64,000 nucleotides of DNA. Source: Skermanella pratensis (GTDB lineage: Bacteria > Pseudomonadota > Alphaproteobacteria > Azospirillales > Azospirillaceae). Position 1 is the first letter of the stretch. Every line of letters starts with the position of its first letter. This document shows, piece by piece, positions 56,839-64,000 of the stretch. The DNA lies in NCBI RefSeq assembly GCF_008843145.1, contig NZ_CP030265.1, positions 3,588,501 through 3,652,500 on the forward strand. Direction: 5' to 3'. Under the pieces are notes generated by a model. That model ran no database searches and was not told the origin of the DNA. It was given only the letters and a program-made list of their open reading frames with translations. The translations under genes and the position numbers were made by a program.

Positions 56839-57483
56839 ATGACCCTGACCAACGAACGTCCGCAACTGACGGGCCCCGAAGAACACCTGCTGATCGAAGC
56901 GTCTCCCAGCCCAGGTCCCGAGGCCGAGGCGCCGAAGCCGGCCCGTCCCCGTTACCTGCCGGGAGACCCCGAGACCCGCGAGCAGCTTGCCCGCATGATC
57001 CGGGTGAACCATGCCGGCGAGTACGGCGCCAAGCGGATCTACGAGGGGCAACTCGCCGTGCTGCGGAACTCTCCCGCCGCCAAGACCATCCGCCACATGC
57101 AGGAGCAGGAACAGGAACACCTGGACACCTTCAGCCGGCTGATCGTCGAGCGCCGGGTCCGGCCCACGGTGCTGCATCCGCTGTGGCACGTCGCCGGCTT
57201 CGCCCTGGGCGCCGCCACGGCGCTGATGGGCCAGCGCGCCGCCATGGCCTGCACTGTCGCGGTCGAGGAGGTCATCGACGAGCACTACGCCCAGCAGGCC
57301 GAGCAGCTCGGCGACACCGAGCCGGAACTGAAGGGCTTCATCGAGAAGTTCCGCGCCGAGGAGTTGGAGCACCGGGACATCGGGCTGGCCCACGAGGCCG
57401 AGCAGGCTCCGGCCTATCAGGTGCTGACCGGCCTGATCAAGGCGGGGTCGCGCGCCGCGATCTGGGCGGCACAGCGCTTCTGA
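56839..57483 (+). CDS. coq7: Demethoxyubiquinone hydroxylase Coq7
   Basis: 214 residues. The ferritin-like four-helix core (about 45-214) carries diiron ligands Glu61 (HAGEYGAKRIY), Glu91 and His94 (EQEHLDTF), a glutamate in VAVEEVIDEHY (143-149), and Glu175 and His178 (EELEHRDIG). It hydroxylates C6 of the ubiquinone ring precursor with oxygen. A hydrophilic Pro-rich N-terminal extension of about 40 residues is present. It belongs to a YqaA-dsbB-coq7 transcription unit. Confidence 0.95.
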   Translation: MTLTNERPQLTGPEEHLLIEASPSPGPEAEAPKPARPRYLPGDPETREQLARMIRVNHAGEYGAKRIYEGQLAVLRNSPAAKTIRHMQEQEQEHLDTFSRLIVERRVRPTVLHPLWHVAGFALGAATALMGQRAAMACTVAVEEVIDEHYAQQAEQLGDTEPELKGFIEKFRAEELEHRDIGLAHEAEQAPAYQVLTGLIKAGSRAAIWAAQRF

Positions 57484-57540
57484 GGATGGCGCCGGTCGAT
57501 CCTGGCCGGCGGTCCGCCAGGACGTCCGTATGGACGCCGG

Positions 57541-58110
57541 TCAGAACGGGTCGAGTTCGGTATCCCAGTAAAGAAAATCCCGCCAACTTTCGTGCAAGAA
57601 GTTTGGCGGGAATGATCGTCCGTTTTCCTGAAGCTGATGGGCCGTCGGTTGGAAGGGCGGCATTAACGGGACCATGCCGCACTGGTTGGGCAGCCTGTTC
57701 CCTTTCCTCAGGTTGCACGCCGAGCAGGACGTGACGACGTTCTCCCACGTCGTTCGCCCGCCTTTCGAGCGCGGAATCACATGGTCGAACGTCAGTTCCT
57801 GGGTCGGGAACGGGTCGTTGCAGTACTGGCACGAGAACCGGTCGCGCAGGAAGACGTTGAACCGGGTGAAAGCGGGACGGCGGGCCGCCGGGATGTATTC
57901 CTTCAACGAGATGACGCTTGGCAGCTTGATCTCGAAGTTGGGGGACCGGACGACCCGGTCATATTCGGAAATGATGTTCACGCGGTCGAGGAAGACGGCT
58001 TTCACCGCTTCCTGCCAGGACCACAGGGACAAGGGGAAGTAGCTCAGCGGACGGAAATCCGCATTCAATACCAGCGCCGGACAGTGATCGGGTGGTGGTG
58101 CCAAGCCCAC
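57541..58110 (-). CDS. HNH endonuclease family protein
   Basis: 189 residues. The HNH core has two zinc CxxC knuckles: CQYCND and CSACNLRKG, with the catalytic FDHVIPRSKGGRTTWENVV between. The N-terminal ALVLNADFRPLSYFPLSLWSW is typical of a widespread stand-alone alphaproteobacterial HNH family of unclear role. Starts with GTG. It is convergent with coq7 and shows no phage or restriction genes nearby, so a housekeeping nuclease is likelier than a mobile one. Confidence 0.9.
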   Translation of the reverse strand: MGLAPPPDHCPALVLNADFRPLSYFPLSLWSWQEAVKAVFLDRVNIISEYDRVVRSPNFEIKLPSVISLKEYIPAARRPAFTRFNVFLRDRFSCQYCNDPFPTQELTFDHVIPRSKGGRTTWENVVTSCSACNLRKGNRLPNQCGMVPLMPPFQPTAHQLQENGRSFPPNFLHESWRDFLYWDTELDPF

Positions 58111-58301
58111 GCCCTCCTCTGGTTCCCTTGCCTGTCAGGCCCAAGCGCCTGACTTGGATGCGCTTCTCTCATAGAGCATCCTCGACCCAAACTCAACAAG
58201 CTGGACCGCCGGACATTCCCAACTTCATGATGCTGTAACGGTATGCCGTCCCCAACATCCCATCCACGCGGGTGAATGGGTGTGGTTCTACGGCGTGCAG
58301 G

Positions 58302-58964
58302 TCATCCCAGAAGCGCCCGTTTCAGGAAGAAGCCGCCGCGGGTCAGGCCTTCCTGGTCGATTCCGTGCCCGAGACCGGGCCGGACCTCGACCTCCACGGG
58401 CACGCCGGCGGCTTGAAGGACCGCCTGCGCGGCCGGCAGGGCCTGCGGCGGGACCACCTGATCGGCATCGCCATGGACCAGCAGGACGGGCGGACGGGAC
58501 TTTATCTCCCCCGCCAGCAGCTCGGGAGCGAGCAGCGCGCCGGAATAGCCCAGGACGGCGCCAACCGAGTCGGGCCGGCGCAACGCCACGTAAAGCGATG
58601 TCATGGTGCCCTGCGAGAACCCGACGAGCGCCAGCTTGTCCGCCGTAAGGCTGCGTTCCGCCAGGGCCTGGTCGATGAAGGCATCGATCACCGGAGCGAC
58701 CCGCTTGACCCCCGCCGTCATGGCGGACATCGAACGGTCCAGCAGGCTGAACCACTGATAACCGTAGGGCGACATGTCGCACTGGTCCGGCGCGTTGGGG
58801 GAGATGAACTCGGCATCCGGAAGCAGGGCACTCCAATAATCCGCCAGCGAGATCAGGTCGTCGCCGTCGGCGCCGACTCCGTGCAGCAGGATGACAAGCT
58901 GGCGGGCGGGGCCGCCGGATGCGGGCGGGACGCTGGGTCCCGAGATTTTGGCAAGGTCGCTCAT
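58302..58964 (-). CDS. Alpha/beta hydrolase (phospholipase/carboxylesterase family)
   Basis: 220 residues. Catalytic Ser in GFSQGTMTSL, Asp in LLVHGDADQVVP and His in PGLGHGIDQEG form the triad; LVILLHGVGADGDDLISLA gives the oxyanion-hole region. This matches the small Abhydrolase_2 esterases. Start 58964 (MSDLAKISG) is favoured over 59000 for family length. Divergent from gluQ. Confidence 0.9.
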   Translation of the reverse strand: MSDLAKISGPSVPPASGGPARQLVILLHGVGADGDDLISLADYWSALLPDAEFISPNAPDQCDMSPYGYQWFSLLDRSMSAMTAGVKRVAPVIDAFIDQALAERSLTADKLALVGFSQGTMTSLYVALRRPDSVGAVLGYSGALLAPELLAGEIKSRPPVLLVHGDADQVVPPQALPAAQAVLQAAGVPVEVEVRPGLGHGIDQEGLTRGGFFLKRALLG

Positions 58965-59111
58965 GCGTGCTGTTTTGAACAACCCCATTCGTCCTGTCAA
59001 TCTCCCTACGGGTTACCAACGGGAGATTTGAACCGCCGGGCTCCTTCCCGGAAGGGCCCCTTCCGGGAAGTACTTGGCAAGGCGTGCGGCACAGTGCCAG
59101 ATGATGGAGCC

Positions 59112-59951
59112 ATGAGCATCATCACGCGCTTCGCCCCCAGCCCGACCGGGCATCTCCACCTGGGCCACGCCCATTCCGCCCTGTTCGGCTGGCACGCGGC
59201 CGTCGATCATGGCGGCCGCTTCCTGCTGCGGATCGAGGATATCGATCCGGCCCGCTGCCGGCCGGAGTTCGAGCGCGACCTGATCGAGGACCTGGATTGG
59301 CTCGGCCTGGACTGGCCCGGGCCGGTCCGGCGCCAGTCGGAGCATCTGGACGACTATCGCGCGGCGCTGGAGCGCCTGGACCGGATCGGGGTGACCTACC
59401 CCTGCTTCTGCACGCGCCGCGAGATCGAGGAGGAGATCGCGCGCGCCGGCCACGCCCCCCATGGACCGGACGGTCCGATCTACCCCGGCACCTGCCGCAC
59501 CCTGACGGCGGAAGAACGGGGGAACCGCCTCGCCCGCGGCATGCCGTTCGCGGTCAGGATCGACGTCGTCCATGCCTTGGAACTGGCGGGCCGGCTCACC
59601 TGGCATGACCGCGCCGCCGGAACGGTCCGGGCCACGCCCGAAATGCTGGGCGATGCCGTGCTGGCCCGGAAGGACGTGCCGACCAGCTATCATCTCAGCG
59701 TCACCGTGGACGACAATCTGCAAGGCGTGACGCTGGTGACCCGCGGAGAGGACCTGTTCTTCGCGACCCACCTACACCGCCTGCTCCAGGCCCTGCTGGG
59801 ATACGCCACGCCGGAGTATCACCACCACGGGCTGTTGACCGGCGAGCGCGGCGAACGGCTCGCCAAGCGCGACAAGGCGGTGTCGCTCCGCGCGCTCCGC
59901 GCCGCAGGCAGGACGCCGGCGGACGTCAGGGCGATGGCGGGCTTCCCGTAA
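59112..59951 (+). CDS. gluQ: Glutamyl-Q tRNA(Asp) synthetase
   Basis: 279 residues, a truncated glutamyl-tRNA synthetase paralogue that attaches glutamate to the queuosine base of tRNA(Asp). The catalytic-domain signatures are RFAPSPTGHLHLGHA (HIGH equivalent HLGH) and RLAKRDKAVSL (KMSKS equivalent). Zinc ligands are seen in YPCFCTRREIEEE and YPGTCR. The anticodon-binding domain is absent, as expected. An inverted-repeat element begins 15 bases after the stop. Confidence 0.95.
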   Translation: MSIITRFAPSPTGHLHLGHAHSALFGWHAAVDHGGRFLLRIEDIDPARCRPEFERDLIEDLDWLGLDWPGPVRRQSEHLDDYRAALERLDRIGVTYPCFCTRREIEEEIARAGHAPHGPDGPIYPGTCRTLTAEERGNRLARGMPFAVRIDVVHALELAGRLTWHDRAAGTVRATPEMLGDAVLARKDVPTSYHLSVTVDDNLQGVTLVTRGEDLFFATHLHRLLQALLGYATPEYHHHGLLTGERGERLAKRDKAVSLRALRAAGRTPADVRAMAGFP

Positions 59952-59965
59952 AGCGGGAACTTGTC

Positions 59966-60147
59966 CTAGTGGCTCGGCACAGTGATTTTGATTGATTTAT
60001 CGTAGGTCGGCCTCGGCCGAAGGCCGACGCCGACAGCGTGGCCGGAGCGTTGACGCAGGGTGTCGGCGTTCGCCCTGACGGGCGAAGGCCGACCTACGGC
60101 ACTCCGCTCCGCCGAACGTCATCAAAAACACTGTGCAGGACCACTAG
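59966..60147. repeat. 182-bp MITE-like element with terminal inverted repeats
   Basis: Terminal inverted repeats of 27 bp with four mismatches (59966-59992 and 60121-60147), each beginning CTAGTGG and containing GCACAGTG and TTTTGAT. Inside is a palindrome with CGTAGGTCGGCC (60001-60012) facing GGCCGACCTACG (60087-60098). It has no coding capacity. The CTAG tip of the right arm supplies the TAG stop (60144-60146) of the minus-strand NUDIX reading frame. Confidence 0.75.
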
Positions 60148-60997
60148 AGCGGACGGCGCAAACCCATCACCAAATCCAGGTAGTCGGGCTGCTCGGGCTT
60201 CAGATAGCCGTGGCGCACCAGGAAATCGATGATCACCAAGTTGACGTTGAACTTGAAGTCGTCGCTATCGCGGATCCGCGCGGCCACCTGGTCGAGCGGC
60301 CAGAGCATGAACTCCTCCACCTCTCCATCGGTGTTCCGGGGCTTGAAATCCTCGGCCACTTCGAGATCGTAGAGGAACAGGGTGTCGGGCTTCAACCCGG
60401 CCTCGTTCTCCATCAGGTAGGATACCGCGCCCACGGGAACGGCGCGCCGGGCGGCGTCCGCCGACAGGCCGGCCTCCTCCGCCGCCTCCTTCACCAGGTT
60501 CTCGTCCAGCGACAACCCATAGGGCTGCCCCCGGCGACCAGGTTGTCCAGCTTGCCCGGAGCGATCCGGCGATCGGTCGCGCGCTTGCCGATCCAGAGAT
60601 GAAGTCCATCGGGCCGCCGGACGAATCCGTTGATGTGGAGCCCGAACGAGCGGATGCCGAAGAAGGCGACCGCCGACCGGTCGATCTTGAGCAGCGGCTC
60701 CGCCCCCCAGGCCGTCACCACGGGATAGGCTTCGCGGCGGAGGCGCTGGATCGTGCCGTCGGCGACCAGGGCGTCGAGAACGCGGGCCATGGCTTCTGAC
60801 CGCGCGTCGAACGTATCGAGCGTCTCGCGCAACGAAACCACGTCCCGCCCGATGTCGAAAACGTCGCCGAAGCGGGCGAGATGGTCGGCCAGGGCATGGC
60901 GGACCCACCCCACCCGATCCCCCGCCACCCGGAAGGGACGGAAACCCGTGAGGTCATGGGTGTTGCAGGCGCGGATGTGATTCAGGTAACTCGTCAT
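60144..60997 (-). pseudogene. DUF4743/NUDIX hydrolase gene with a one-base frameshift
   Basis: The upstream frame (60491-60997) encodes a DUF4743 N-terminal domain and the start of a NUDIX domain (LHLWIGKRATDRR, LDNLVAGG) and then stops. The adjacent frame resumes exactly where expected (QPYGLSLDENLVKEAAEEAG, with the NUDIX-box EAAEEAG) and runs to 60144, through GAVSYLMENEAGLKPD. The break is at a run of five C on the plus strand (60528-60532); six would restore the frame. A full product would be about 285 residues. True mutation and sequence error cannot be told apart here. Confidence 0.85.
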
Positions 60998-61054
60998 GGG
61001 CGGATTAAACCCCCGCCCACGGAGTTCGTCACGTTGTTTTATCCGGTGCTGCGC

Positions 61055-61372
61055 CTATTCCGCGGCGGCGCGGAACCGCTCGGATGTCAGCACCGTATCC
61101 ACGTCGGGGATCTGGCGGAGGCAGGCAGCGACATATTCCGCCTCGCTCCGGACCATGCCGTGCATCTGCAGGTCGATGATCAGCTCGTCGTCCCGGACGC
61201 CGCCGACCCGGCTGTGCCAGGAGGTCGGCACCAGTCCGCGCTTGGCGAAAAGCTCGAGCACGCGCGGCATCACGCCGGGATCGGCCGATGCCTGTACCGA
61301 GAAGCAGGCGGTCGTGTCGGCATCGTAAAGGCGGGTTTCGGCACTGGGTGCCGACAAGGTGGGCATAGCCAT
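61055..61372 (-). CDS. ACT-domain small protein (acetolactate synthase small-subunit-like)
   Basis: 105 residues. The region from TTACFSVQASADPGVMPRVL to IPDVDTVLTSE has the beta-alpha-beta-beta-alpha-beta order of an ACT domain, closest in look to the short IlvM-type regulatory subunits of acetohydroxyacid synthase. A GAAGGA ribosome site lies nine bases before the ATG at 61372. Upstream, a 19-codon frame rich in Ile, Val and Leu with a hairpin suggests attenuation. No catalytic IlvB gene is adjacent, so it acts in trans or has another partner. Confidence 0.7.
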   Translation of the reverse strand: MAMPTLSAPSAETRLYDADTTACFSVQASADPGVMPRVLELFAKRGLVPTSWHSRVGGVRDDELIIDLQMHGMVRSEAEYVAACLRQIPDVDTVLTSERFRAAAE

Positions 61373-61424
61373 CGAGGGCTGTCCTTCAAGCAATATCGTC
61401 AGGTCGAGTCAGCGGTCGAGTACC

Positions 61425-61448
61425 CCCGGCCCTCAGAAGAGGACCGGG
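61425..61448 (-). promoter_or_regulatory. Stem-loop overlapping the leader-peptide stop (candidate attenuator)
   Basis: Ten-bp stem (CCCGGTCCTC with GAGGGCCGGG on the minus strand, one G-U pair) and TTCT loop. The leader stop codon (61433-61435) lies in the stem. No T-run follows, so it may work by translation or pausing rather than classic termination. Confidence 0.45.
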
Positions 61449-61492
61449 CCGCTAATTCGCGCGATGATCGCTATGAGGGCTGCCACTTGCAT
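61433..61492 (-). CDS. Candidate branched-chain amino acid leader peptide
   Basis: 19-residue frame MQVAALIAIIARISGPVLF followed by TGA. Nine of its residues are Ile, Val or Leu, including an ATA Ile codon and four Ile in eight positions. It sits 60 bases before the ACT-protein start and overlaps a hairpin, the layout of an ilv-type attenuator. A ribosome site is not obvious, which is the main weakness. Confidence 0.45.
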   Translation of the reverse strand: MQVAALIAIIARISGPVLF

Positions 61493-61569
61493 GGAGCGGA
61501 ACATACGGGGCTCTCCCGAGGCCGGTCAAGTGCCATGCTGACGCAGCCGACATGCGCCGCGGCAAGGGC

Positions 61570-62904
61570 TCAGTCGCCCCGGGTCCGCTCGACGCCGAGC
61601 AAGCCGGTCGGGCGCACCACCAGCACGGCGATGAGGGCGGCGAAGACGGCGATGTCCTTGTAGGCCATGGGAAACCAGGCTGCCCATCCGGTTTCCAGCG
61701 CAGCGATCAGCAGTCCGCCCAGGAAGGCGCCCGGAACGGACCCGATGCCGCCGACGATCGCCGCGGCCAACGCCTTGAATCCCAGCAGCGTCCCCATGTA
61801 CGCATTCACCCCGCCGTACTGCAATGCCACGATGAAGCCCGCGGAACCGGCGCAGGCAGCCCCCAGGGCGAAGGTGGCCCCGACCGTCCGGTCCGTGTCG
61901 ACCCCCAGCAGCTCGGCCATCGCCATGTCGTCGCTGCAGGCCCGGTTGTCGCGCCCGAACCTCGTGCGCCGGAGCATCCACCAGAGGCCGCCGGAGCACG
62001 CGACGGTCAGCGCCATGACCAGCACCTGCCCCACCGAAATCGTGACGGAGAAGCCGTCGGCACCGGCCAGGGTAAGCCGGCCCGTCAGCACCGGGGCCAG
62101 CCAGCGGTCGCGGCTGCCCTGGAGCAGGCGCACCGCCTCCTGGAGCGCGATGGACGTCCCGATGGCGGCGATCAGCGGAATTTGGGTCGGGGTCCGCCGC
62201 AGGGGCCGGAACACCAGCCGCTCGATCGACCAGCCCTGCCCCGCCGTGAGCGCTACCGCCGCCAGCAGCACCAGCGGCAGGATGCCCCAGCCGGCGCCGC
62301 CCAGCCCCATGAAGACGACTGCGGCGATGACGGTCTGATAGGCACCGAGCATCATCAGCTCGCCGAACGCGAAGTTGATCCGCCCGATGATGCCGTAGAC
62401 CAGCGAGAACCCGACCGCCAGCAGGGCGTAGATGCAGCCGAGCACGGCGCCGTTGACCGCCTGCTGAAGGGGGTAGAGCAAGGCCGGCGCCCGCGGCTCT
62501 ACCATGGGCGGCGCAGCGGCGGGCGGTGCGACGGCGGGCGGTGCGACGGCGGGCGCGCCCCTTTCCAGGGCGAGCCAGCGCTTCAGGAAGAACAGGCGCA
62601 GGCCGGTCACCTCACCGTCATGGCTGGTGGCGACGCGGGCCAGTTCCAGCGGAGCGTTCTCCACCCGTCGCGAAGAGAACCGGCAGGCGATCCAGCGTGC
62701 TTCCCCGGCGGCCGTCCTGTACCCGACGACTACGCCATCGGGATCGGAGGGGTCCGACTTCGGCGGTCCGACGAAGACCCGGTCCATGTCGGGCTCGAAG
62801 GCCCCGATCGCCCGGCGGCAGGTCTCGACCTCGCCCGGATCGGGTCCGCAGCCGGCGAGCAGCAGGATGAGGGCAAGCGACGGAAGCAGCGAGCGGACTG
62901 GCAT
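61570..62904 (-). CDS. Branched-chain amino acid ABC permease (LivH-like) fused to an N-terminal lipoprotein domain
   Basis: 444 residues. The first 117 form a lipoprotein module: signal peptide with lipobox LAGC (Cys19) and a small domain with Cys29 and Cys74. A Pro/Ala linker (APPAV repeats, about 118-136) leads to a LivH permease from about residue 142: AVNGAVLGCIYALLAVGFSL and RINFAFGELMMLGAYQ are family hallmarks, and FKALAAAIVGGIGSVPGAFLGG near the end completes the BPD_transp_2 domain. Partner LivM, ATPases and binding protein are not in the window. The fusion is unusual. Confidence 0.82.
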   Translation of the reverse strand: MPVRSLLPSLALILLLAGCGPDPGEVETCRRAIGAFEPDMDRVFVGPPKSDPSDPDGVVVGYRTAAGEARWIACRFSSRRVENAPLELARVATSHDGEVTGLRLFFLKRWLALERGAPAVAPPAVAPPAAAPPMVEPRAPALLYPLQQAVNGAVLGCIYALLAVGFSLVYGIIGRINFAFGELMMLGAYQTVIAAVVFMGLGGAGWGILPLVLLAAVALTAGQGWSIERLVFRPLRRTPTQIPLIAAIGTSIALQEAVRLLQGSRDRWLAPVLTGRLTLAGADGFSVTISVGQVLVMALTVACSGGLWWMLRRTRFGRDNRACSDDMAMAELLGVDTDRTVGATFALGAACAGSAGFIVALQYGGVNAYMGTLLGFKALAAAIVGGIGSVPGAFLGGLLIAALETGWAAWFPMAYKDIAVFAALIAVLVVRPTGLLGVERTRGD

Positions 62905-63004
62905 ACGGGCGGCATTCCACCAATGCGCTGGCCATGTCCGGATTGGCGGACCGGCGGAAAGTGTTCATATCAGAGGGGGAAGTTGTCCGACCAGGGGTTC
63001 CGAT

Positions 63005-63571
63005 ATGGCGCGTTCCGGATTGTCCTCGTGCGGGGTTATGGCGGCATTGCTCCTGCTGGCCGGGTGCGGCGGCAGCCGGGTGGTCTCCGACACCCCGAGC
63101 ACGGCCTATTCCCCGCTGGAGTTCAGCGCGGCGGCCGGCGGGCGCGACCTGGCGACCGAAGTCGTCGGCAATCCGTTCGGCATGGACCAGTCCGCCTTCG
63201 GCACGTCGGTGACGGACCTGATGCAGAACCAGCATTTCGGCCCGGCGACCCATTTCACCACCACTCCCGGCGACAGCGCCGACCCGCGGTACAAGGTGGT
63301 GCTGGTGTTCAACCCAGCGGAGAACGTGCCGAATCCGCAGATCTGCGGCGGTCGCCCGATCGCGACGGACACACGGCCCGGCCAGCCGATCCGCCTGCAG
63401 GCGGCCTTCTGCCGGGGCGGCACCCTGACGTCGACCAACGGCTGGGCGCCTGCCTTGTCCTCCCCGCAGGACCCGGCGTTCCGCAGCCTGATCTCGGACG
63501 CCACCTTCTCGCTGTTCCCGGTCCGGGACCCCAACCGTGGCGGCGACGACTGCCGACTCGCCGGTTGCTGA
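63005..63571 (+). CDS. Putative lipoprotein of unknown function
   Basis: 188 residues with a signal peptide and lipobox LAGC (Cys21 region: LLLLAGCGGS). The mature part has a paired-cysteine segment (ICGGRPIATD, AFCRGGTLTS) and ends DDCRLAGC. No named family is recognised; similar proteins are common conserved hypotheticals in Rhodospirillales as far as I recall. Divergent from the LivH fusion gene across about 100 bases. Confidence 0.75.
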   Translation: MARSGLSSCGVMAALLLLAGCGGSRVVSDTPSTAYSPLEFSAAAGGRDLATEVVGNPFGMDQSAFGTSVTDLMQNQHFGPATHFTTTPGDSADPRYKVVLVFNPAENVPNPQICGGRPIATDTRPGQPIRLQAAFCRGGTLTSTNGWAPALSSPQDPAFRSLISDATFSLFPVRDPNRGGDDCRLAGC

Positions 63572-63609
63572 CCCGCGCTCCGGTCCGACGCCGGCTTCAG
63601 GAGCGGGCT

Positions 63610-64000
63610 TCAGGAGTAGACAAGCCAGTCCCGCATCAGCGCCGTCGCGGCGAAGGGGCGCTCCAGGGTGGCCAGGTGGCCGCACTCCTCGATCACGGCG
63701 AGGCGGGCACGGGGGATCAGGCCGGCCATCTCGACATGCATCTCCAGAGTGCTCAGCGCGTCCTCCCGGCCGCACAGCACCAGGGTCGGACTGGTGATGC
63801 CGGGCAGGTCGCCGCGGCTGTCGGGGCGGCCCATGATCGCGGTCTGCTGGCGCAGGAAAGCATCCTTGCCGACCCGCTCCGCCATGCCCATGACAGTGCC
63901 GGTCAGTGCCTCTTCCCCCGTCCGGGAGGGGTGGATCAGCATCGGCAGCAGACGGGGCGTCACGCCGCGGAATTCGCCCTGGTTCGCCAGGGCCATGAGG
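63610..64000 (-). CDS. Alpha/beta hydrolase, partial (runs off the right edge)
   Basis: Only the C-terminal part (about 128 residues and a few upstream codons) is inside the window; the N-terminus with the nucleophile lies beyond base 64000. Visible: PTLVLCGREDALS (catalytic Asp strand) and IEECGHLATLERP (catalytic His), typical of Abhydrolase_6 hydrolases. The internal Met at 63996 is not the true start. Confidence 0.8.
   Translation of the reverse strand, partial: LMALANQGEFRGVTPRLLPMLIHPSRTGEEALTGTVMGMAERVGKDAFLRQQTAIMGRPDSRGDLPGITSPTLVLCGREDALSTLEMHVEMAGLIPRARLAVIEECGHLATLERPFAATALMRDWLVYS

Overview
The window is high-G+C DNA (by eye well above 60 %) packed with short intergenic gaps and many 1-4 bp gene overlaps. 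Gene content (stand-alone CheC and CheZ, Coq7, GluQ, ExoD, an actinobacterial-type inositol-phosphate synthase, HDAC-xseB-ispA-dxs-tlyA order, fabI-aroC pair) points to an alphaproteobacterium of the Azospirillum/Skermanella/Rhodospirillum kind; this is inference from content, no rRNA or tRNA gene was seen.

Layout. 1-3.7 kb: Crp/Fnr regulator, a DUF4384-type lipoprotein and an FAD oxidoreductase. 4.1-7.5 kb: a tight four-gene operon (inositol-3-phosphate synthase, histidine phosphatase, SAM methyltransferase, glycoside hydrolase) whose hydrolase looks circularly permuted. 7.6-9.1 kb: a decayed MFS gene, a CYTH protein and a HisE-like pyrophosphohydrolase. 9.2-14.5 kb (minus): a complete dipeptide/oligopeptide ABC importer with overlapping genes. 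14.7-20.5 kb (plus): MFS transporter, class IV aminotransferase, a GNAT-FkbM fusion protein, then a CheY-CheC-histidine kinase module. 20.5-21.7 kb: a PHD/PIN toxin-antitoxin pair whose toxin is frameshifted, and two candidate microproteins. 21.7-25.8 kb (minus): two-subunit molybdenum hydroxylase and a YihY membrane protein. 26-32.8 kb (plus): fabI, aroC, a hybrid kinase that runs antisense into exoD, an AhpD-like enzyme and SppA. 32.8-40.6 kb (minus): GT-C-like membrane protein, tlyA, a 1.1-kb gene-free lower-G+C spacer with repeats, dxs, ispA, xseB, a histone-deacetylase-family hydrolase. 40.9-44.8 kb: TusA-like sulfur carrier divergent from a SqrR/BigR-type persulfide sensor, DUF423, hybrid kinase, CheZ. 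44.9-47.6 kb: glutathionyl-hydroquinone reductase and WrbA, divergent from a LysR regulator. 47.7-55.6 kb: a fasciclin protein with a large insertion, a TetR-MFP-RND efflux operon and an MFS carrier. 55.7-57.5 kb: YqaA, DsbB, Coq7. 57.5-64 kb: HNH nuclease, esterase, gluQ, a 182-bp inverted-repeat element, a frameshifted NUDIX gene, an ACT protein preceded by a branched-chain-rich leader peptide and hairpin, a lipoprotein-LivH fusion, a lipoprotein and a hydrolase cut by the window edge.

The most unusual items are the permuted glycoside hydrolase inside the inositol operon (6583-7470), the leader peptide/hairpin ahead of the ACT protein (61433-61492), the GNAT-FkbM fusion (16982-18145), the fasciclin domain split by a helical insertion (47730-48986), the lipoprotein-LivH fusion (61570-62904) and two composite inverted-repeat elements of similar size and architecture (36122-36310 and 59966-60147).
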